Source: Bacillus sp. RO3 (GTDB lineage: Bacteria > Bacillota > Bacilli > Bacillales > Bacillaceae_B). From it: a stretch of 64,000 nucleotides of DNA. The notes under the pieces were generated by a model. The model did no database searches and was not told the DNA's origin. It was given only the letters and a program-made list of their open reading frames with translations. The stretch covers positions 62,001-126,000 of the forward strand of contig NZ_JAAXCV010000021.1 of the NCBI RefSeq assembly GCF_012911895.1, written 5' to 3'. Both the position numbers and the translations under genes were made by a program. Shown here in pieces: positions 15,944 through 25,482 of the stretch. The stretch's first letter is position 1; each line of letters opens with the position of its first letter.

Positions 15944-18345
15944 CCTTCTTTCCCCCTTGTCAGACGCAATTTAATCATGGAGAAAATGCCAAGTGCGGCT
16001 ATCGCCAATACGCAAATTTCAAATAGTGTATCAAATCCGCGGAAGTCAACGAGTATGACATTCACCATATTCTTACCGCCCGCCTCTTCATACACATTCT
16101 CAATGTAATAGCTTGAAATCGAATCGAAAAGCTTTGTGCTGTATGCTGAAATCGCAAATAACGTAACGACAGCTCCTACCCCAATCGATATCAGCGCGTT
16201 TCCAAGTTTGAAGCTCATGCGTTCTTCATGCCTGCTGAGTGGAGGCAGGTGATAGAAGCACAGTAAGAATAGTGCAACAGACACGGTCTCAATCACGAGC
16301 TGTGTCAGGGCAAGATCCGGGGCACGGAATAATACAAAGAATAATGAAACCGTGTATCCGGCTGCTCCCAGTGAAATGATGGACGTCAATCGTGACTTTG
16401 CAAACAGGATGGTCACGGAGCTGATCACAAGGAGAAGGGCGATGGCCACTTCATAAATCCCGATCGGTGCCAATTCTTCCGTATTGATGGCAAATGCTCC
16501 TTTAAACCACAAGCTGAACAGAAGCACGGCTATAAAGAAGGAGAAGATATAAACAAGATACGTACGGATGAATCCTGTCATATATCCCTTTGTGAAACTG
16601 TATGCCCCACGCTCACTGCCGATTAATCCCCCGTCGTAAAACGAATTCAAGGTGAATCGTTCCGGAATCCATGTGTAAACTTTTCTCCACTTAGGTAAAA
16701 GGAGGAATAACAGAATTCCAAACAGGATGACACCGAAGGTCATAAATAATTCAGGAGTAGGCCCATGCCAGAATGAAATATGTGCTTCTACTGCATGTCC
16801 TTCCTCGATCAAGCTTGGAGTAATGGCAGCGACTGCCGGAGCGATGATTCGCTCTGACAGGATATTCGGGAAGAATCCGAATATGATCACAAGTGAAGCC
16901 AGGATGATCGGGGAAATCAACATTCCCAGAGGGGCTTCATGTGGTTTCTTATCAAGCTTCTCCGGCTGGTGCTTACCTGTAAAGGGTTTAAATACAATAA
17001 TCATGCTGTAAATAAAGGTGAAGACACTTCCAACCCAGGCAAGGACAGGGAAAATCATCCCTACTGTATCCAAATTGAATATATCCATTTCAAGGACTCT
17101 GACCATTCCGGTAAAGAACATCTCTTTACTGAGGAAGCCATTGAATGGAGGCAGTCCCGCCATGGAGAAGGCTCCGATCATCGCAATGGTGAAGGTGATC
17201 GGCATGAAATTCATTAAACCGCCAAGTTTTCGGATGTCCCTCGTACCCGTTTCATGGTCAATGATCCCCACAACCATGAACAGACTCCCCTTGAAGGTTG
17301 CGTGGTTAATCAGATGGAAAACGGCCGCAAGGGTGGCAACCATATAAATATTATCATCCAGTTGAGTATAGTGAAGAGCAGCGGCTCCCACTCCCAACAA
17401 AGACATGATAAGACCAAGTTGACTGACAGTTGAGAACGCGAGTATCCCTTTAAGGTCGGTTTGTTTCACCGCATTAAAAGAACCCCAGAAAAGTGTGAAA
17501 ATCCCGAATCCACCCACAAGCCACAGCCATACACCAGAATCTGCGAATACAGGACTCAGGCGGGCAACAAGATAAATACCGGCTTTAACCATCGTGGCAG
17601 AGTGCAGGTACGCACTGACCGGTGTCGGTGCCTCCATGGCATCCGGTAGCCAGATGTGGAAAGGGAATTGAGCCGACTTCGTGAAAGCTCCTATTAAAAC
17701 GAGGAGCAGTGCCGGAAGAAACAGTGCGTCTGTCATAAGCTGATCAGATTGCATCACTAATTCCCTGATACTGAAAGTACCGCTCATCAGATAGAGGAGT
17801 ATGAATCCCCCAAGCATGCTCAGTCCGCCAAATACCGTAATAAGCATGGATTTCTGGGCACCATATCTTGACCGTTCACGATGATACCAGTAGCCGATCA
17901 ATAAAAAGGACGAAATGGAAGTGAACTCCCAGAACATATAAAGGACGATCAGATTATCAGATAGGACCACTCCGAGCATCGCACCCATGAACATCATCAG
18001 ATACACATAAAAATTATGTAATTGTTCTTTCTTCTTATCTAAATAATAAATCGAGTAAAGGACAACCAGTGAACCGATCCCGGTGATAAGCAGGGCGAAA
18101 AGCAAACCCAGACCGTCCACGTATGCAATGAAGTTGATCCCGAAGGACGGCATCCACTCCAAGGTTTCTTTGATGGTGTCTCCGCTTTTTGTCATGGAGA
18201 TGAATTGGAAGAAGTAGGCGAATAGTGCGACTGGCAACAGCAATACGAACCAGCCGGTATGTACATTCCGAAAAGCCTTATAAAGAAATGGAATGAGTAT
18301 GGCAAATAAAAAAGGCGATACGATAGCCCAGTGTAACAAGGTCAT
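15940..18345 (-). CDS. mrpA: Na+/H+ antiporter subunit MrpA
   Basis: 801-residue NuoL-like large subunit, first gene of the seven-gene mrp operon. It carries the antiporter-domain residues Glu140 (LYMFWEFTS), Lys223 (AFTKSAQFPFH) and Lys254 (ATMVKAGIYL). The last 160 or so residues form the extra MrpA C-terminal helices fused to an MrpB-like part. With the other subunits it exchanges cytoplasmic Na+ for H+, which supports growth at high pH and salt. GAGGGGGG precedes the ATG. A TATAAT-like -10 on the minus strand at 18465-18460 suggests a leader of about 110 nt. Confidence 0.95.
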   Translation of the reverse strand: MTLLHWAIVSPFLFAILIPFLYKAFRNVHTGWFVLLLPVALFAYFFQFISMTKSGDTIKETLEWMPSFGINFIAYVDGLGLLFALLITGIGSLVVLYSIYYLDKKKEQLHNFYVYLMMFMGAMLGVVLSDNLIVLYMFWEFTSISSFLLIGYWYHRERSRYGAQKSMLITVFGGLSMLGGFILLYLMSGTFSIRELVMQSDQLMTDALFLPALLLVLIGAFTKSAQFPFHIWLPDAMEAPTPVSAYLHSATMVKAGIYLVARLSPVFADSGVWLWLVGGFGIFTLFWGSFNAVKQTDLKGILAFSTVSQLGLIMSLLGVGAAALHYTQLDDNIYMVATLAAVFHLINHATFKGSLFMVVGIIDHETGTRDIRKLGGLMNFMPITFTIAMIGAFSMAGLPPFNGFLSKEMFFTGMVRVLEMDIFNLDTVGMIFPVLAWVGSVFTFIYSMIIVFKPFTGKHQPEKLDKKPHEAPLGMLISPIILASLVIIFGFFPNILSERIIAPAVAAITPSLIEEGHAVEAHISFWHGPTPELFMTFGVILFGILLFLLLPKWRKVYTWIPERFTLNSFYDGGLIGSERGAYSFTKGYMTGFIRTYLVYIFSFFIAVLLFSLWFKGAFAINTEELAPIGIYEVAIALLLVISSVTILFAKSRLTSIISLGAAGYTVSLFFVLFRAPDLALTQLVIETVSVALFLLCFYHLPPLSRHEERMSFKLGNALISIGVGAVVTLFAISAYSTKLFDSISSYYIENVYEEAGGKNMVNVILVDFRGFDTLFEICVLAIAALGIFSMIKLRLTRGKEG

Positions 18346-18649
18346 ATAAAACCCCCCTCAAGTAGTATTCATTTATTCTCATCATGGTCTAATGTCTTCC
18401 CTGTTATGAAATACCTATCTTCCTTCAAAAACCTCGACCGAAGCTGAACCTCAAAGAGCATTATAACGTAAAAAATAAATGCTTGCATTACTGAGCATTC
18501 CAAACACATCCGTTTGTCCTTGAATTATTAAATATGAAGATAGACGGAAAATACAGCGGGAAATTTATTCATTTTTTTTATGGCTATCTCCCCGACTACA
18601 GAATAGTTTCGGTCAAATTGGAGAATCCTATCCATAAGGTGGTGAAGTT
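18346..18649. other. Divergent intergenic region, mrpA and small secreted protein
   Basis: 304 bp holding the probable minus-strand -10 of mrp (ATTATA on the plus strand, 18460-18465) and the AGGTGG ribosome site of the gene at 18650. I see no other gene or structured element. Confidence 0.5.
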
Positions 18650-18907
18650 ATGAAAAAGAAAACTATAGCGGTTACGACCATATTCGTTACTTTTTTTGGC
18701 TTTGCGTGGTTAATTGAATCACAAGATCGGTTCAATAGAGGACTCATCGAGGTAGAAGACCCGACGAGTATAAATATCAGGCCTGTTCAATACGGTGAAA
18801 CGGAAGAAATGGAAGAGGGCGTAATGAGAGATCCTGTCCGTCAAAGACTACCGTATGGATCGAGAGAATATATTCGAGTCGTGCCGCATGCCAGTCCACG
18901 TCAATAA
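18650..18907 (+). CDS. Small membrane-anchored or secreted protein, unknown
   Basis: 85-residue protein with an N-terminal positively charged segment and one hydrophobic helix (MKKKTIAVTT... AWLIE, residues 1-22), then a polar, extended tail rich in Glu, Pro and Arg. No lipobox and no clear signal peptidase site, so it is likely anchored facing outward. AAGGTGG precedes the ATG. Not recognised. Confidence 0.6.
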   Translation: MKKKTIAVTTIFVTFFGFAWLIESQDRFNRGLIEVEDPTSINIRPVQYGETEEMEEGVMRDPVRQRLPYGSREYIRVVPHASPRQ

Positions 18908-18910
18908 ACG

Positions 18911-18952
18911 ACTGTCCTTTCTCCGAAAATGAAAGGGCGGTTATTTGTTTTT
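18911..18952 (+). terminator. Terminator after the 85-aa gene
   Basis: ACTGTCCTTTC pairs with GAAAGGGCGGT (two G-U pairs), then TTATTTGTTTTT. Confidence 0.7.
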
Positions 18953-19060
18953 CACAAGTAGGCATTTAGTCATCGTTCCTTCCGGTTCTATACCCTTTTC
19001 AAGATACTCATAAACGATTATGATGAGAGTGGTCAGAGAATCGTTATGGGAGAGTTTTTC

Positions 19061-19636
19061 GTGAAAAATACATACTTAACTAGTTACTTGCCTCTTTTCT
19101 CCATTTTATTATTCAGCCTCACGTTTTCCGTCTATGGCGTGGAAGTGTTTATTGATATTTTTAAGAAGATCGGTGTCTATCCCGGAATGAGGGAATTTTT
19201 ATCGGATATGCAATTAAAGCTCGCACTATTGGTCCTGTTAATGGTAGCTTTCTTTATGGTGTTTGCAGCCTTGAAGCTGATAGGGGAGACGATCAATGGT
19301 GTGTCTATGTTGTTCTTTGCCTCGGATTCAGATGGTAAATTATATAACCGCGTCCGATCTGGATCGATGATTTATTTTATCGGCGGCCTTGTGTCCGTAG
19401 TCAGCCTGAAATCATTTCTTGGAATGTTGCTCATATTTGCTTTAAGCTCCATCGTGTATTTTATCTATTTTGTTTACAAGATAAGCCCCTCCCTTTCCAA
19501 AATGGGACTCGTCGGAGTCGTCAGTTTACAGGTTTTCTCCTGGTCATCGTTATTTATCACCATATTCTTTGTACTGTTGAAGTTATACAACGGGGTGATG
19601 GCAAGTCTTCCAATTATATCGAAAGTGAAATTATAA
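19061..19636 (+). CDS. yufK: YufK family membrane protein (DUF5366)
   Basis: 191-residue membrane protein with about five or six helices, matching B. subtilis YufK in its opening (KNTYLTSYLPL) and in place beside the mrp operon. Function unknown. The GTG at 19061 is chosen over ATG 19046 because GGGAGAG stands six bases before it and because it aligns with the family start. It is followed at once by a terminator shared with pbpD. Confidence 0.75.
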   Translation: MKNTYLTSYLPLFSILLFSLTFSVYGVEVFIDIFKKIGVYPGMREFLSDMQLKLALLVLLMVAFFMVFAALKLIGETINGVSMLFFASDSDGKLYNRVRSGSMIYFIGGLVSVVSLKSFLGMLLIFALSSIVYFIYFVYKISPSLSKMGLVGVVSLQVFSWSSLFITIFFVLLKLYNGVMASLPIISKVKL

Positions 19637-19642
19637 CTAGTA

Positions 19643-19677
19643 AAAGAGTCTGCAGCACATGCCGCAGACTCTTTTTG
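19643..19677. terminator. Bidirectional terminator, yufK and pbpD
   Basis: AAAGAGTCTGC/GCAGACTCTTT perfect stem with flanking A and T runs. Confidence 0.92.
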
Positions 19678-21525
19678 TTATTCCATGATCTGTTTCCAGA
19701 TCTTATGGCTCGGGCGCTGTTGTTCAATGTGACTCATGTTCCGGGGAGTATCGTGTCCCACCCATACTCCCGTCGTATAGGCATCTGTTAGTCCCATTAC
19801 CCAGTAGTCGTGATAATGATTGGTGGTACCGGTTTTGATCCCTACGTACGGCTTCTGAACGTAGGCGGCTCTTCCGGTGCCGGAAGAAGCAGCCTGGGAT
19901 AGCATTTTCCTTACCTTGGACGTGGTATCTTTGGACCATATCCTCTTCGGTTCGTCCTTCCATTGATACAGGATTTTGCCATTGGTATCCTTTACGTGGA
20001 TGATGGCATGGCTCTTTCGATAATTCCCATCGATGAAGGATGTATAGGCATCGGTCAATTCAAGGGGGCTCATCCCATATGTGAATCCCCCCACCGATGA
20101 AGCGTACGTTTTGTCGTCACTGATCACCTTATTAAATGAAAACGGTGACAGGTATTGGAAGGACTCTTCGATTCCCACTTTTTCCATCATTCTTAACGAC
20201 GACCCGTTGTATGATTGAGACATGGATTGTGCCAGCGTCACACTCCCAGGTTGAGTCCCGCCATAGTTAACGGGGCAATAATCAGCTATGCAGTACCGAT
20301 TTGCATTGATCCTGTCCGTGATGGAAGCTTTGTATTTCTCCATATACGGGCCGTATACAAGAAGGGGCTTGATAGCCGATCCTGGTTGTCGATAGGCCTG
20401 AAATGCGTGGTGGAAGTTGTACTTCTTGTAATTCATGCCACCTGACATCGCCACGATGGTCCTGGACTCGTTGTGGATTGTTACGGTGGCCCCTTCCAGA
20501 TCTTCTTGCAGCTGCCCATTTAAAGCAAGAACACTTTTTTGTTGCAGGTCCGGATTCAACGCAGTCTGGATCCGGACTCCTGATGAGATGACTTCTTGTA
20601 ATCGTTTTTCAAGCTTTGCAGCTATCCTATCCTTTTCTTCAGGGGATGCTGCGTTATCCAATTCCACCCTGAACCCTTCATGGATGGAAATCAGTTCTCT
20701 TAGCTCATTTTCTACGTAAAAAGCGTAGTCCGGATACAGGTCTGTTTTCTTGCGGATGTTTAAGACAATGGGAACCTGTTTGATTGTCTCAGCCTGTTCT
20801 TTGGAAAGCTTAGAAGTGGTCACAAGGATATCCAGGAGTCGTTCCTGGCGGATTTTGGTCTGGTCGAAATGGCGGAGGGGGTCATATTTCCCGGGATTAT
20901 TGGGAATGGATGCAATGAATGCCATCTCCGCCTGGTTCAGTTCCGTTACGCTTTTTTGAAAATAATAGTGAGCCGCGGTTTCAATGCCATACACACCGTT
21001 ACTGAAGTAAATGACATTCAGGTATAGCTCGAGGATTTCATCTTTTGACAAGGATTTTTCGATTTCACGGGCATAGAATAACTCCGTCAATTTACGATTG
21101 TAGGTTTTTTCCTGCCCGAGATATAAATTTCTTGCAAGCTGTTGGGTTATTGTGCTTCCACCCTGCTGGATGTGAGTGAATACTAAATTTTTCACGACGG
21201 CCCTGAGAATAGCCCCAGCATCAAACCCCACATGTTCATAAAAATGCTGGTCCTCTGAAGCGACAAGAATATCCTTCATAAATGGAGGGATCTTTTCATC
21301 GGGCACATATAAACGATAGGGACGGTTCACCTCTGAAAAGACCCTTCCATTTTGATCGAGGAGCAGGCTTGTCTTATTCAGGTCTATGGTATCTGTACTG
21401 ACAGCGTGTTCCAGTTCTTTCTGAAAGCTTTGCACTTTGTTGAATTCATCTGTAGTAAAAAATAATGTAGTAAAAAATATCAGCATAACGCTGATGACCG
21501 TTAGATAACCTGCGAATACTCTCAT
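19678..21525 (-). CDS. pbpD: Class A penicillin-binding protein PbpD (PBP4)
   Basis: 615-residue bifunctional peptidoglycan synthase with one N-terminal membrane anchor (residues 4-24). The GT51 glycosyltransferase domain has catalytic Glu91 in ASEDQHFYEH, then GGSTITQQLARN. The transpeptidase domain has Ser383-x-x-Lys386 (PGSAIK), Ser438-Tyr-Asn440 and Lys564-Thr-Gly566. All key motifs are intact. Length is close to B. subtilis PbpD (about 624), and the order pbpD, yuxJ, kapD, kapB is as in that species. It starts 16 bp after the yuxJ stop and is probably co-transcribed with yuxJ. Confidence 0.9.
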   Translation of the reverse strand: MRVFAGYLTVISVMLIFFTTLFFTTDEFNKVQSFQKELEHAVSTDTIDLNKTSLLLDQNGRVFSEVNRPYRLYVPDEKIPPFMKDILVASEDQHFYEHVGFDAGAILRAVVKNLVFTHIQQGGSTITQQLARNLYLGQEKTYNRKLTELFYAREIEKSLSKDEILELYLNVIYFSNGVYGIETAAHYYFQKSVTELNQAEMAFIASIPNNPGKYDPLRHFDQTKIRQERLLDILVTTSKLSKEQAETIKQVPIVLNIRKKTDLYPDYAFYVENELRELISIHEGFRVELDNAASPEEKDRIAAKLEKRLQEVISSGVRIQTALNPDLQQKSVLALNGQLQEDLEGATVTIHNESRTIVAMSGGMNYKKYNFHHAFQAYRQPGSAIKPLLVYGPYMEKYKASITDRINANRYCIADYCPVNYGGTQPGSVTLAQSMSQSYNGSSLRMMEKVGIEESFQYLSPFSFNKVISDDKTYASSVGGFTYGMSPLELTDAYTSFIDGNYRKSHAIIHVKDTNGKILYQWKDEPKRIWSKDTTSKVRKMLSQAASSGTGRAAYVQKPYVGIKTGTTNHYHDYWVMGLTDAYTTGVWVGHDTPRNMSHIEQQRPSHKIWKQIME

Positions 21526-21541
21526 GATTCACTCTACTTTT

Positions 21542-22753
21542 CTAGTAATCTTTCACATGGCTCATGGTGTCGGAATGACGTATACTCCACCATAATAATC
21601 CAAACGCTCCTAAGAATAAAGCACCTGTTACATAAAATACGGAAGAAATTCCAATATATCCGGACACAATTCCTCCAAATGCAGGTCCGACAACGTTCCC
21701 AAGGAAACGGAAGCTTTGGGTGTATCCAAGCACTTCCCCCTGCATGCTTAAAGGGGATTCCTGACGGATATATGCCGTCACACAAGGGATCATCCCGCCA
21801 ATGGCGATACCGAACAGGAAGCGGAACAGGACGAGCTGCCAAAGTTCAACAGCGAGTGCCTGAGGGAAGATAAAAATCGATGCAAGGACAAGGAGGATAG
21901 ATAATACCTTCTCATAACCGATCTCATCCCCCAACTGCCCCCACCATCTTGTGGAAAGCAGATTACCCAATCCAGTAGCTGAGAATGCGATCCCTGCAAG
22001 AAATGCCAGATTCTGAGAAGATGTGAGTTCATCGACATAAAGGGCAAGAAGGGGTTGAATACTAAAGTTCGCCACCTGAATAAGGAATGAGAGTAACAGA
22101 ACCGTCACCAATAATTTGTGACTGAATAGATGGTGAAGTACTTCTTTACTTGAATACTTGTTCCTTTTAGCGGTTTGTTCGGTATTTCTTTGTTCGTTTA
22201 TCCCCAGTAACACTAAGGTAGCCGCTCCCGTAATCGCAATGGAGGTGAAGATAAACGTATAGGAAAAGCCGACAGAATCCGCAAGCAATCCTCCGATGAC
22301 CGGTCCGAATAACCCTCCGGAAACTGTACCCATTTGCAAGGTACCCAACGTGCGACCCGCTTCTTCCTTCGGAGTCTGTGCTGAAATAAGAGCCATTGAA
22401 GTAGGAATGAATCCCGTCACTGCCCCCATGACCATCCGGAGGAGGAACAACCCAAGGACTGAATCCATAAACCCCATCATGAATATGGAAGCGGCAATTC
22501 CGTAGCCTGTAATCAGGAGGATCGGTTTATATCCGAAACGGTCTCCTACACGACCCCATAAAGGGGAAATAAAGAAAGCCGTTAAGAAAGTAATCCCAAA
22601 CACTAAGCCTGACCAACGCTGGACATATTCGTGACTGAACTCACCAAATGTGTCTATATAAAGGGACAAAAATGGCAGAACCATTGTCGCACTTGCTGCT
22701 ACCAGGAAATTGGCCAAAAGCATGATCATCAAATTCTTCTTTTTGATTGAAAT
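21542..22753 (-). CDS. yuxJ: MFS transporter YuxJ, probable ATT start
   Basis: Major facilitator superfamily protein of about 400 residues with 12 helices and the loop 2-3 motif PLWGRVGDRFGYKP; drug-efflux-like (DHA1) by pattern, substrate unknown. The in-frame TTG 22732 and ATG 22729 have no ribosome site at proper distance. AGAAGGTG at 22766-22759 lies exactly placed before an ATT codon at 22753, which would add SIKKKN before LMIMLLANF. I annotate from ATT as the best explanation, but the start is uncertain. The downstream partner is pbpD. Confidence 0.75.
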   Translation of the reverse strand: MSIKKKNLMIMLLANFLVAASATMVLPFLSLYIDTFGEFSHEYVQRWSGLVFGITFLTAFFISPLWGRVGDRFGYKPILLITGYGIAASIFMMGFMDSVLGLFLLRMVMGAVTGFIPTSMALISAQTPKEEAGRTLGTLQMGTVSGGLFGPVIGGLLADSVGFSYTFIFTSIAITGAATLVLLGINEQRNTEQTAKRNKYSSKEVLHHLFSHKLLVTVLLLSFLIQVANFSIQPLLALYVDELTSSQNLAFLAGIAFSATGLGNLLSTRWWGQLGDEIGYEKVLSILLVLASIFIFPQALAVELWQLVLFRFLFGIAIGGMIPCVTAYIRQESPLSMQGEVLGYTQSFRFLGNVVGPAFGGIVSGYIGISSVFYVTGALFLGAFGLLWWSIRHSDTMSHVKDY

Positions 22754-23004
22754 GTTAACACCTTCTAAAACGTATTTTATTTCGTATAACTAACTATTCA
22801 TTGTATTGAAAATGCCCTCCCTAGTCCAATGAATAACATTTATTCCCTTATTAAGCCGGGAATTAGTCATAATTTCTAGGTTCAACGTGATATAATGTAA
22901 GAATAAGAAGTATGGGGAAATAACATAAGAACACCGATTCTATGAAAAATGATTTTATTATAGATTCATTGGGGTCTTTAACAACATTTTGAGGAGGGAG
23001 TATA

Positions 23005-23625
23005 GTGGCGAAAGCGGAGCAGCTTGTGTTTATAGACTTTGAGTTTTCTATGCCTGAACGACATAGAGTCCCCAAAGGGTTTTTTCCTGAAATCATCGAA
23101 GCTGGTGTAGTGGTGGTTCAGAATGGGAAAGTGTCAGATACGTTTTCTTCATATGTGAAACCTGCTGCATTTCCCAAACTAACCAATCGCTGTAAACGAT
23201 TCTTATCGATTACTCAGCGAGAAGTGGATTCTGGAATATCGTTTCAGTGTTTGATTGACTACTTTAGCGGCTTGAACGCAAGAGGGGTAGAGAAAGTCGT
23301 AACATGGGGAAACATGGATATGAAGGTGCTGAGGGATAATTGTTCCCAATCAGGGATCCCGTTTCCTTTCAAAGCCCAATTCGTCGATCTGTCCATGGAA
23401 TATAAACAATTCTTTGGGGATCAGAACCAAACGGGTTTATGGAAAGCCGTCCAGGAATACGGAAGGGAAGGAGTCGGAAAACATCATAAAGCTTTAGATG
23501 ATGCCCTCACCACCCACCACATTTACAAACTCGTGGAAAAAGACAAAAAATACCTCGATAAAGCCCAACCCACCACCATTGGGGACAGGATCGACCTCTC
23601 CAAATTCTATAATCAGCTTGCATAA
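23005..23625 (+). CDS. kapD: KapD, DnaQ-like 3'-5' exonuclease family
   Basis: 206-residue DEDDh exonuclease-fold protein. The four acidic residues and the histidine are in place: Asp11 and Glu13 (FIDFEFSM), Asp105 (TWGNMDMKVL), His161 and Asp165 (KHHKALDDALTT). B. subtilis KapD is described as an inhibitor of the KinA route to sporulation. The GTG start follows GAGGAGGG at close spacing. It is convergent with kapB. Confidence 0.9.
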   Translation: MAKAEQLVFIDFEFSMPERHRVPKGFFPEIIEAGVVVVQNGKVSDTFSSYVKPAAFPKLTNRCKRFLSITQREVDSGISFQCLIDYFSGLNARGVEKVVTWGNMDMKVLRDNCSQSGIPFPFKAQFVDLSMEYKQFFGDQNQTGLWKAVQEYGREGVGKHHKALDDALTTHHIYKLVEKDKKYLDKAQPTTIGDRIDLSKFYNQLA

Positions 23626-23629
23626 CGAT

Positions 23630-23665
23630 AGGAGGGACGGACCTTATTGTAGGTTCGTCCCTCCT
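23630..23665. terminator. Terminator hairpin between kapD and kapB (GGGACGGACC type)
   Basis: AGGAGGGACGGACC pairs with GGTTCGTCCCTCCT. There is little T run, but the hairpin is long and serves both convergent genes. A close relative lies at 47590-47628. Confidence 0.75.
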
Positions 23666-23671
23666 GTATGA

Positions 23672-24070
23672 TTAGAACGTCAGGCTGTACATCAGTTCGT
23701 ATTCTTTTTGAATGGATTGGAGTGTTTCAAGGCTTTTCTTGGCATGGGCCGTTGGGTCATCTTCCAACTCCTTCTTCAGGGCACGGTAGGCAGAGACAAG
23801 GGAGTCATTGTAATCCAGAACGTTTCCATCAAACGGCTTCACCATTTTAACAGGCATATTTGCCTGCTCACGGTGGGCAAGTGCTTTTCGTTCGTGAAAG
23901 AGCGGAACGTCCACTTCATGAGGATGATGGAGGTCTCCTTGTCTTGGGTGCTTTAACACGGAGAGAATCTTCACTACATAGGCACCCGGTCTCTCTCCGG
24001 TAACTTCCCCGATATACTTCCCCGTTTTATAAAAAGCTGTGACATAATCACCAATTTGTATATTTTCCAT
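23672..24070 (-). CDS. kapB: KapB, kinase-associated protein B
   Basis: 132-residue protein of the KapB family with an N-terminal beta-rich part (IGDYVTAFYKTGKYIGEV, residues 6-23) and a C-terminal helix. In B. subtilis KapB is encoded behind kinB and is needed for KinB to feed the sporulation phosphorelay. This copy has no signal peptide or lipobox. No kinB gene is found next to it or between it and patB. GGAGGA precedes the ATG. Confidence 0.85.
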   Translation of the reverse strand: MENIQIGDYVTAFYKTGKYIGEVTGERPGAYVVKILSVLKHPRQGDLHHPHEVDVPLFHERKALAHREQANMPVKMVKPFDGNVLDYNDSLVSAYRALKKELEDDPTAHAKKSLETLQSIQKEYELMYSLTF

Positions 24071-24165
24071 AAAAAATCCTCCTCTATTCGGTCAATCTCT
24101 ATTATAATGAAAGCGGAAAGAATTGAGAAATAACTACTATAAAGGTAACATGTGGAGGTACATAT

Positions 24166-24906
24166 ATGAAACGTCTGATCATTGCGGTCCTTTGCTTATT
24201 AGGTTTAGTCCTTGCTTCTTGTGGACAAACAGAGAAAGAAGATACAGTGGGAGAAGAGAAGAAACAAACAGAAGAAAAGCAGAATACTACAGGAGAATCT
24301 AAAGGAGATGACACAATGACATATCCACAGCTTACAGCAGATGTTGCTGAAAACGAAAAAGTGGTCGAAATGAAAACATCCATGGGAACGATTAAAATCA
24401 AACTATTCCCGGAACAGGCTCCTAAAACCGTTGAAAACTTTATCACTCACAGTAAAAATGGTTATTATGACGGCTTGAAATTCCACCGGGTGATCAAGGA
24501 TTTCATGATCCAAGGGGGAGATCCAAATGGAAATGGTACCGGGGGAGAAAGCATCTATGGGGAATCATTCGAAGATGAATTCTCACCTGAACTCTTCAAC
24601 CTCCGCGGTGCCCTTTCCATGGCCAATGCAGGCCCTGGTACGAACGGAAGTCAATTCTTCATCGTTCAAAAAGGTGATATGGATCCCCAGTTCGAAGACC
24701 AGATGAAGTCAGCAGGTTTCCCGGCGGAAATCATTGAAGCGTACATGAAAAATGGCGGTACGCCTTGGCTTGACCAAAAGCACACGGTGTTTGGGCAAGT
24801 AATAGAAGGAATGGACATCGTGGATGACATTGCCAATGTAGAGGTTGGGGCGAATGATCTTCCAAACGAAGATGTCGTGATTGAAAGCATTAAGGTTGTT
24901 GAATAA
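24166..24906 (+). CDS. Cyclophilin-type peptidyl-prolyl isomerase lipoprotein
   Basis: 246-residue lipoprotein with signal peptide and lipobox LASC (lipidated Cys19), a Glu/Lys/Thr-rich linker to about residue 50, then a cyclophilin domain. The domain holds [24 protein letters not shown] and the late [14 protein letters not shown] motif, so the fold and active site appear whole. It would help fold secreted proteins at the outer face of the membrane. Compared with cytoplasmic PpiB it has a 20-residue insert before HTVFG. The ribosome site GTGGAGGT precedes the ATG. It ends at its own terminator. Confidence 0.9.
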   Translation: MKRLIIAVLCLLGLVLASCGQTEKEDTVGEEKKQTEEKQNTTGESKGDDTMTYPQLTADVAENEKVVEMKTSMGTIKIKLFPEQAPKTVENFITHSKNGYYDGLKFHRVIKDFMIQGGDPNGNGTGGESIYGESFEDEFSPELFNLRGALSMANAGPGTNGSQFFIVQKGDMDPQFEDQMKSAGFPAEIIEAYMKNGGTPWLDQKHTVFGQVIEGMDIVDDIANVEVGANDLPNEDVVIESIKVVE

Positions 24907-24917
24907 TGGTGTTGGAT

Positions 24918-24953
24918 GAGCTGTGAACCTATATGGAATTCATAGCTCTTTTC
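24918..24953 (+). terminator. Terminator of the cyclophilin gene
   Basis: GAGCTGTGAA/TTCATAGCTC stem followed by TTTTCATTT. Confidence 0.75.
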
Positions 24954-25114
24954 ATTTGGGTCACGGATATTTCCTCGGAAATTGTCGAGTATGTCGAGTG
25001 TGACCTCAAGGTGTGTTCAATAAATCGTTGAAATAAAGAACGAATTCAAGTTGGTTTGAACTTTGCAGAGTTGGTATAATAGACAAAGAGTTTGTTTATT
25101 GAAAGGAGCTTACG

Positions 25115-25312
25115 ATGGTTTCTTCATACGTATTAAATTTATTTCTATACTTTCCCGAAGACAAGTCGGAATATATTCCCGCCAGCATTACGATGGCCAT
25201 TTTTTTAATCGCTGCATTATTGACGTTCCGCTTAATCATAAAGGTTTCAAAGCGTGAAGAACTGAAAACAAAGAAGATGGAAGAACAGGCGAAGCAGAGG
25301 GAATCTGAATAA
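25115..25312 (+). CDS. Small single-helix membrane protein, unknown
   Basis: 65-residue protein with one or two hydrophobic segments (residues 3-13 and 24-43) and a highly charged C-terminal tail (KVSKREELKTKKMEEQ...) likely in the cytoplasm. AAAGGAG precedes the ATG, and a clean terminator follows. Not recognised. Confidence 0.6.
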   Translation: MVSSYVLNLFLYFPEDKSEYIPASITMAIFLIAALLTFRLIIKVSKREELKTKKMEEQAKQRESE

Positions 25313-25320
25313 ATTGAGTA

Positions 25321-25351
25321 AAAACACGCTTTGTTGAAGCGTGTTTTTTTT
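25321..25351 (+). terminator. Terminator after the 65-aa gene
   Basis: AAACACGCTT/AAGCGTGTTT with eight T. Confidence 0.88.
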
Positions 25352-25482
25352 GCATTGCGTAACGGTTTCTTCTTCTCCATATGCCTCTGACTTTCCGCTC
25401 ATTTTTGGGGCAATAGACGAATACTTTTCTTCCCCGAGGTCAACAATGGAGGAAGAGTATGCAGATTTGGAGGAAAAGCGAT

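Noticed and set aside
16727-17347. Plus-strand frames within mrpA
   Set aside because: Antisense shadows of a highly conserved membrane protein gene.
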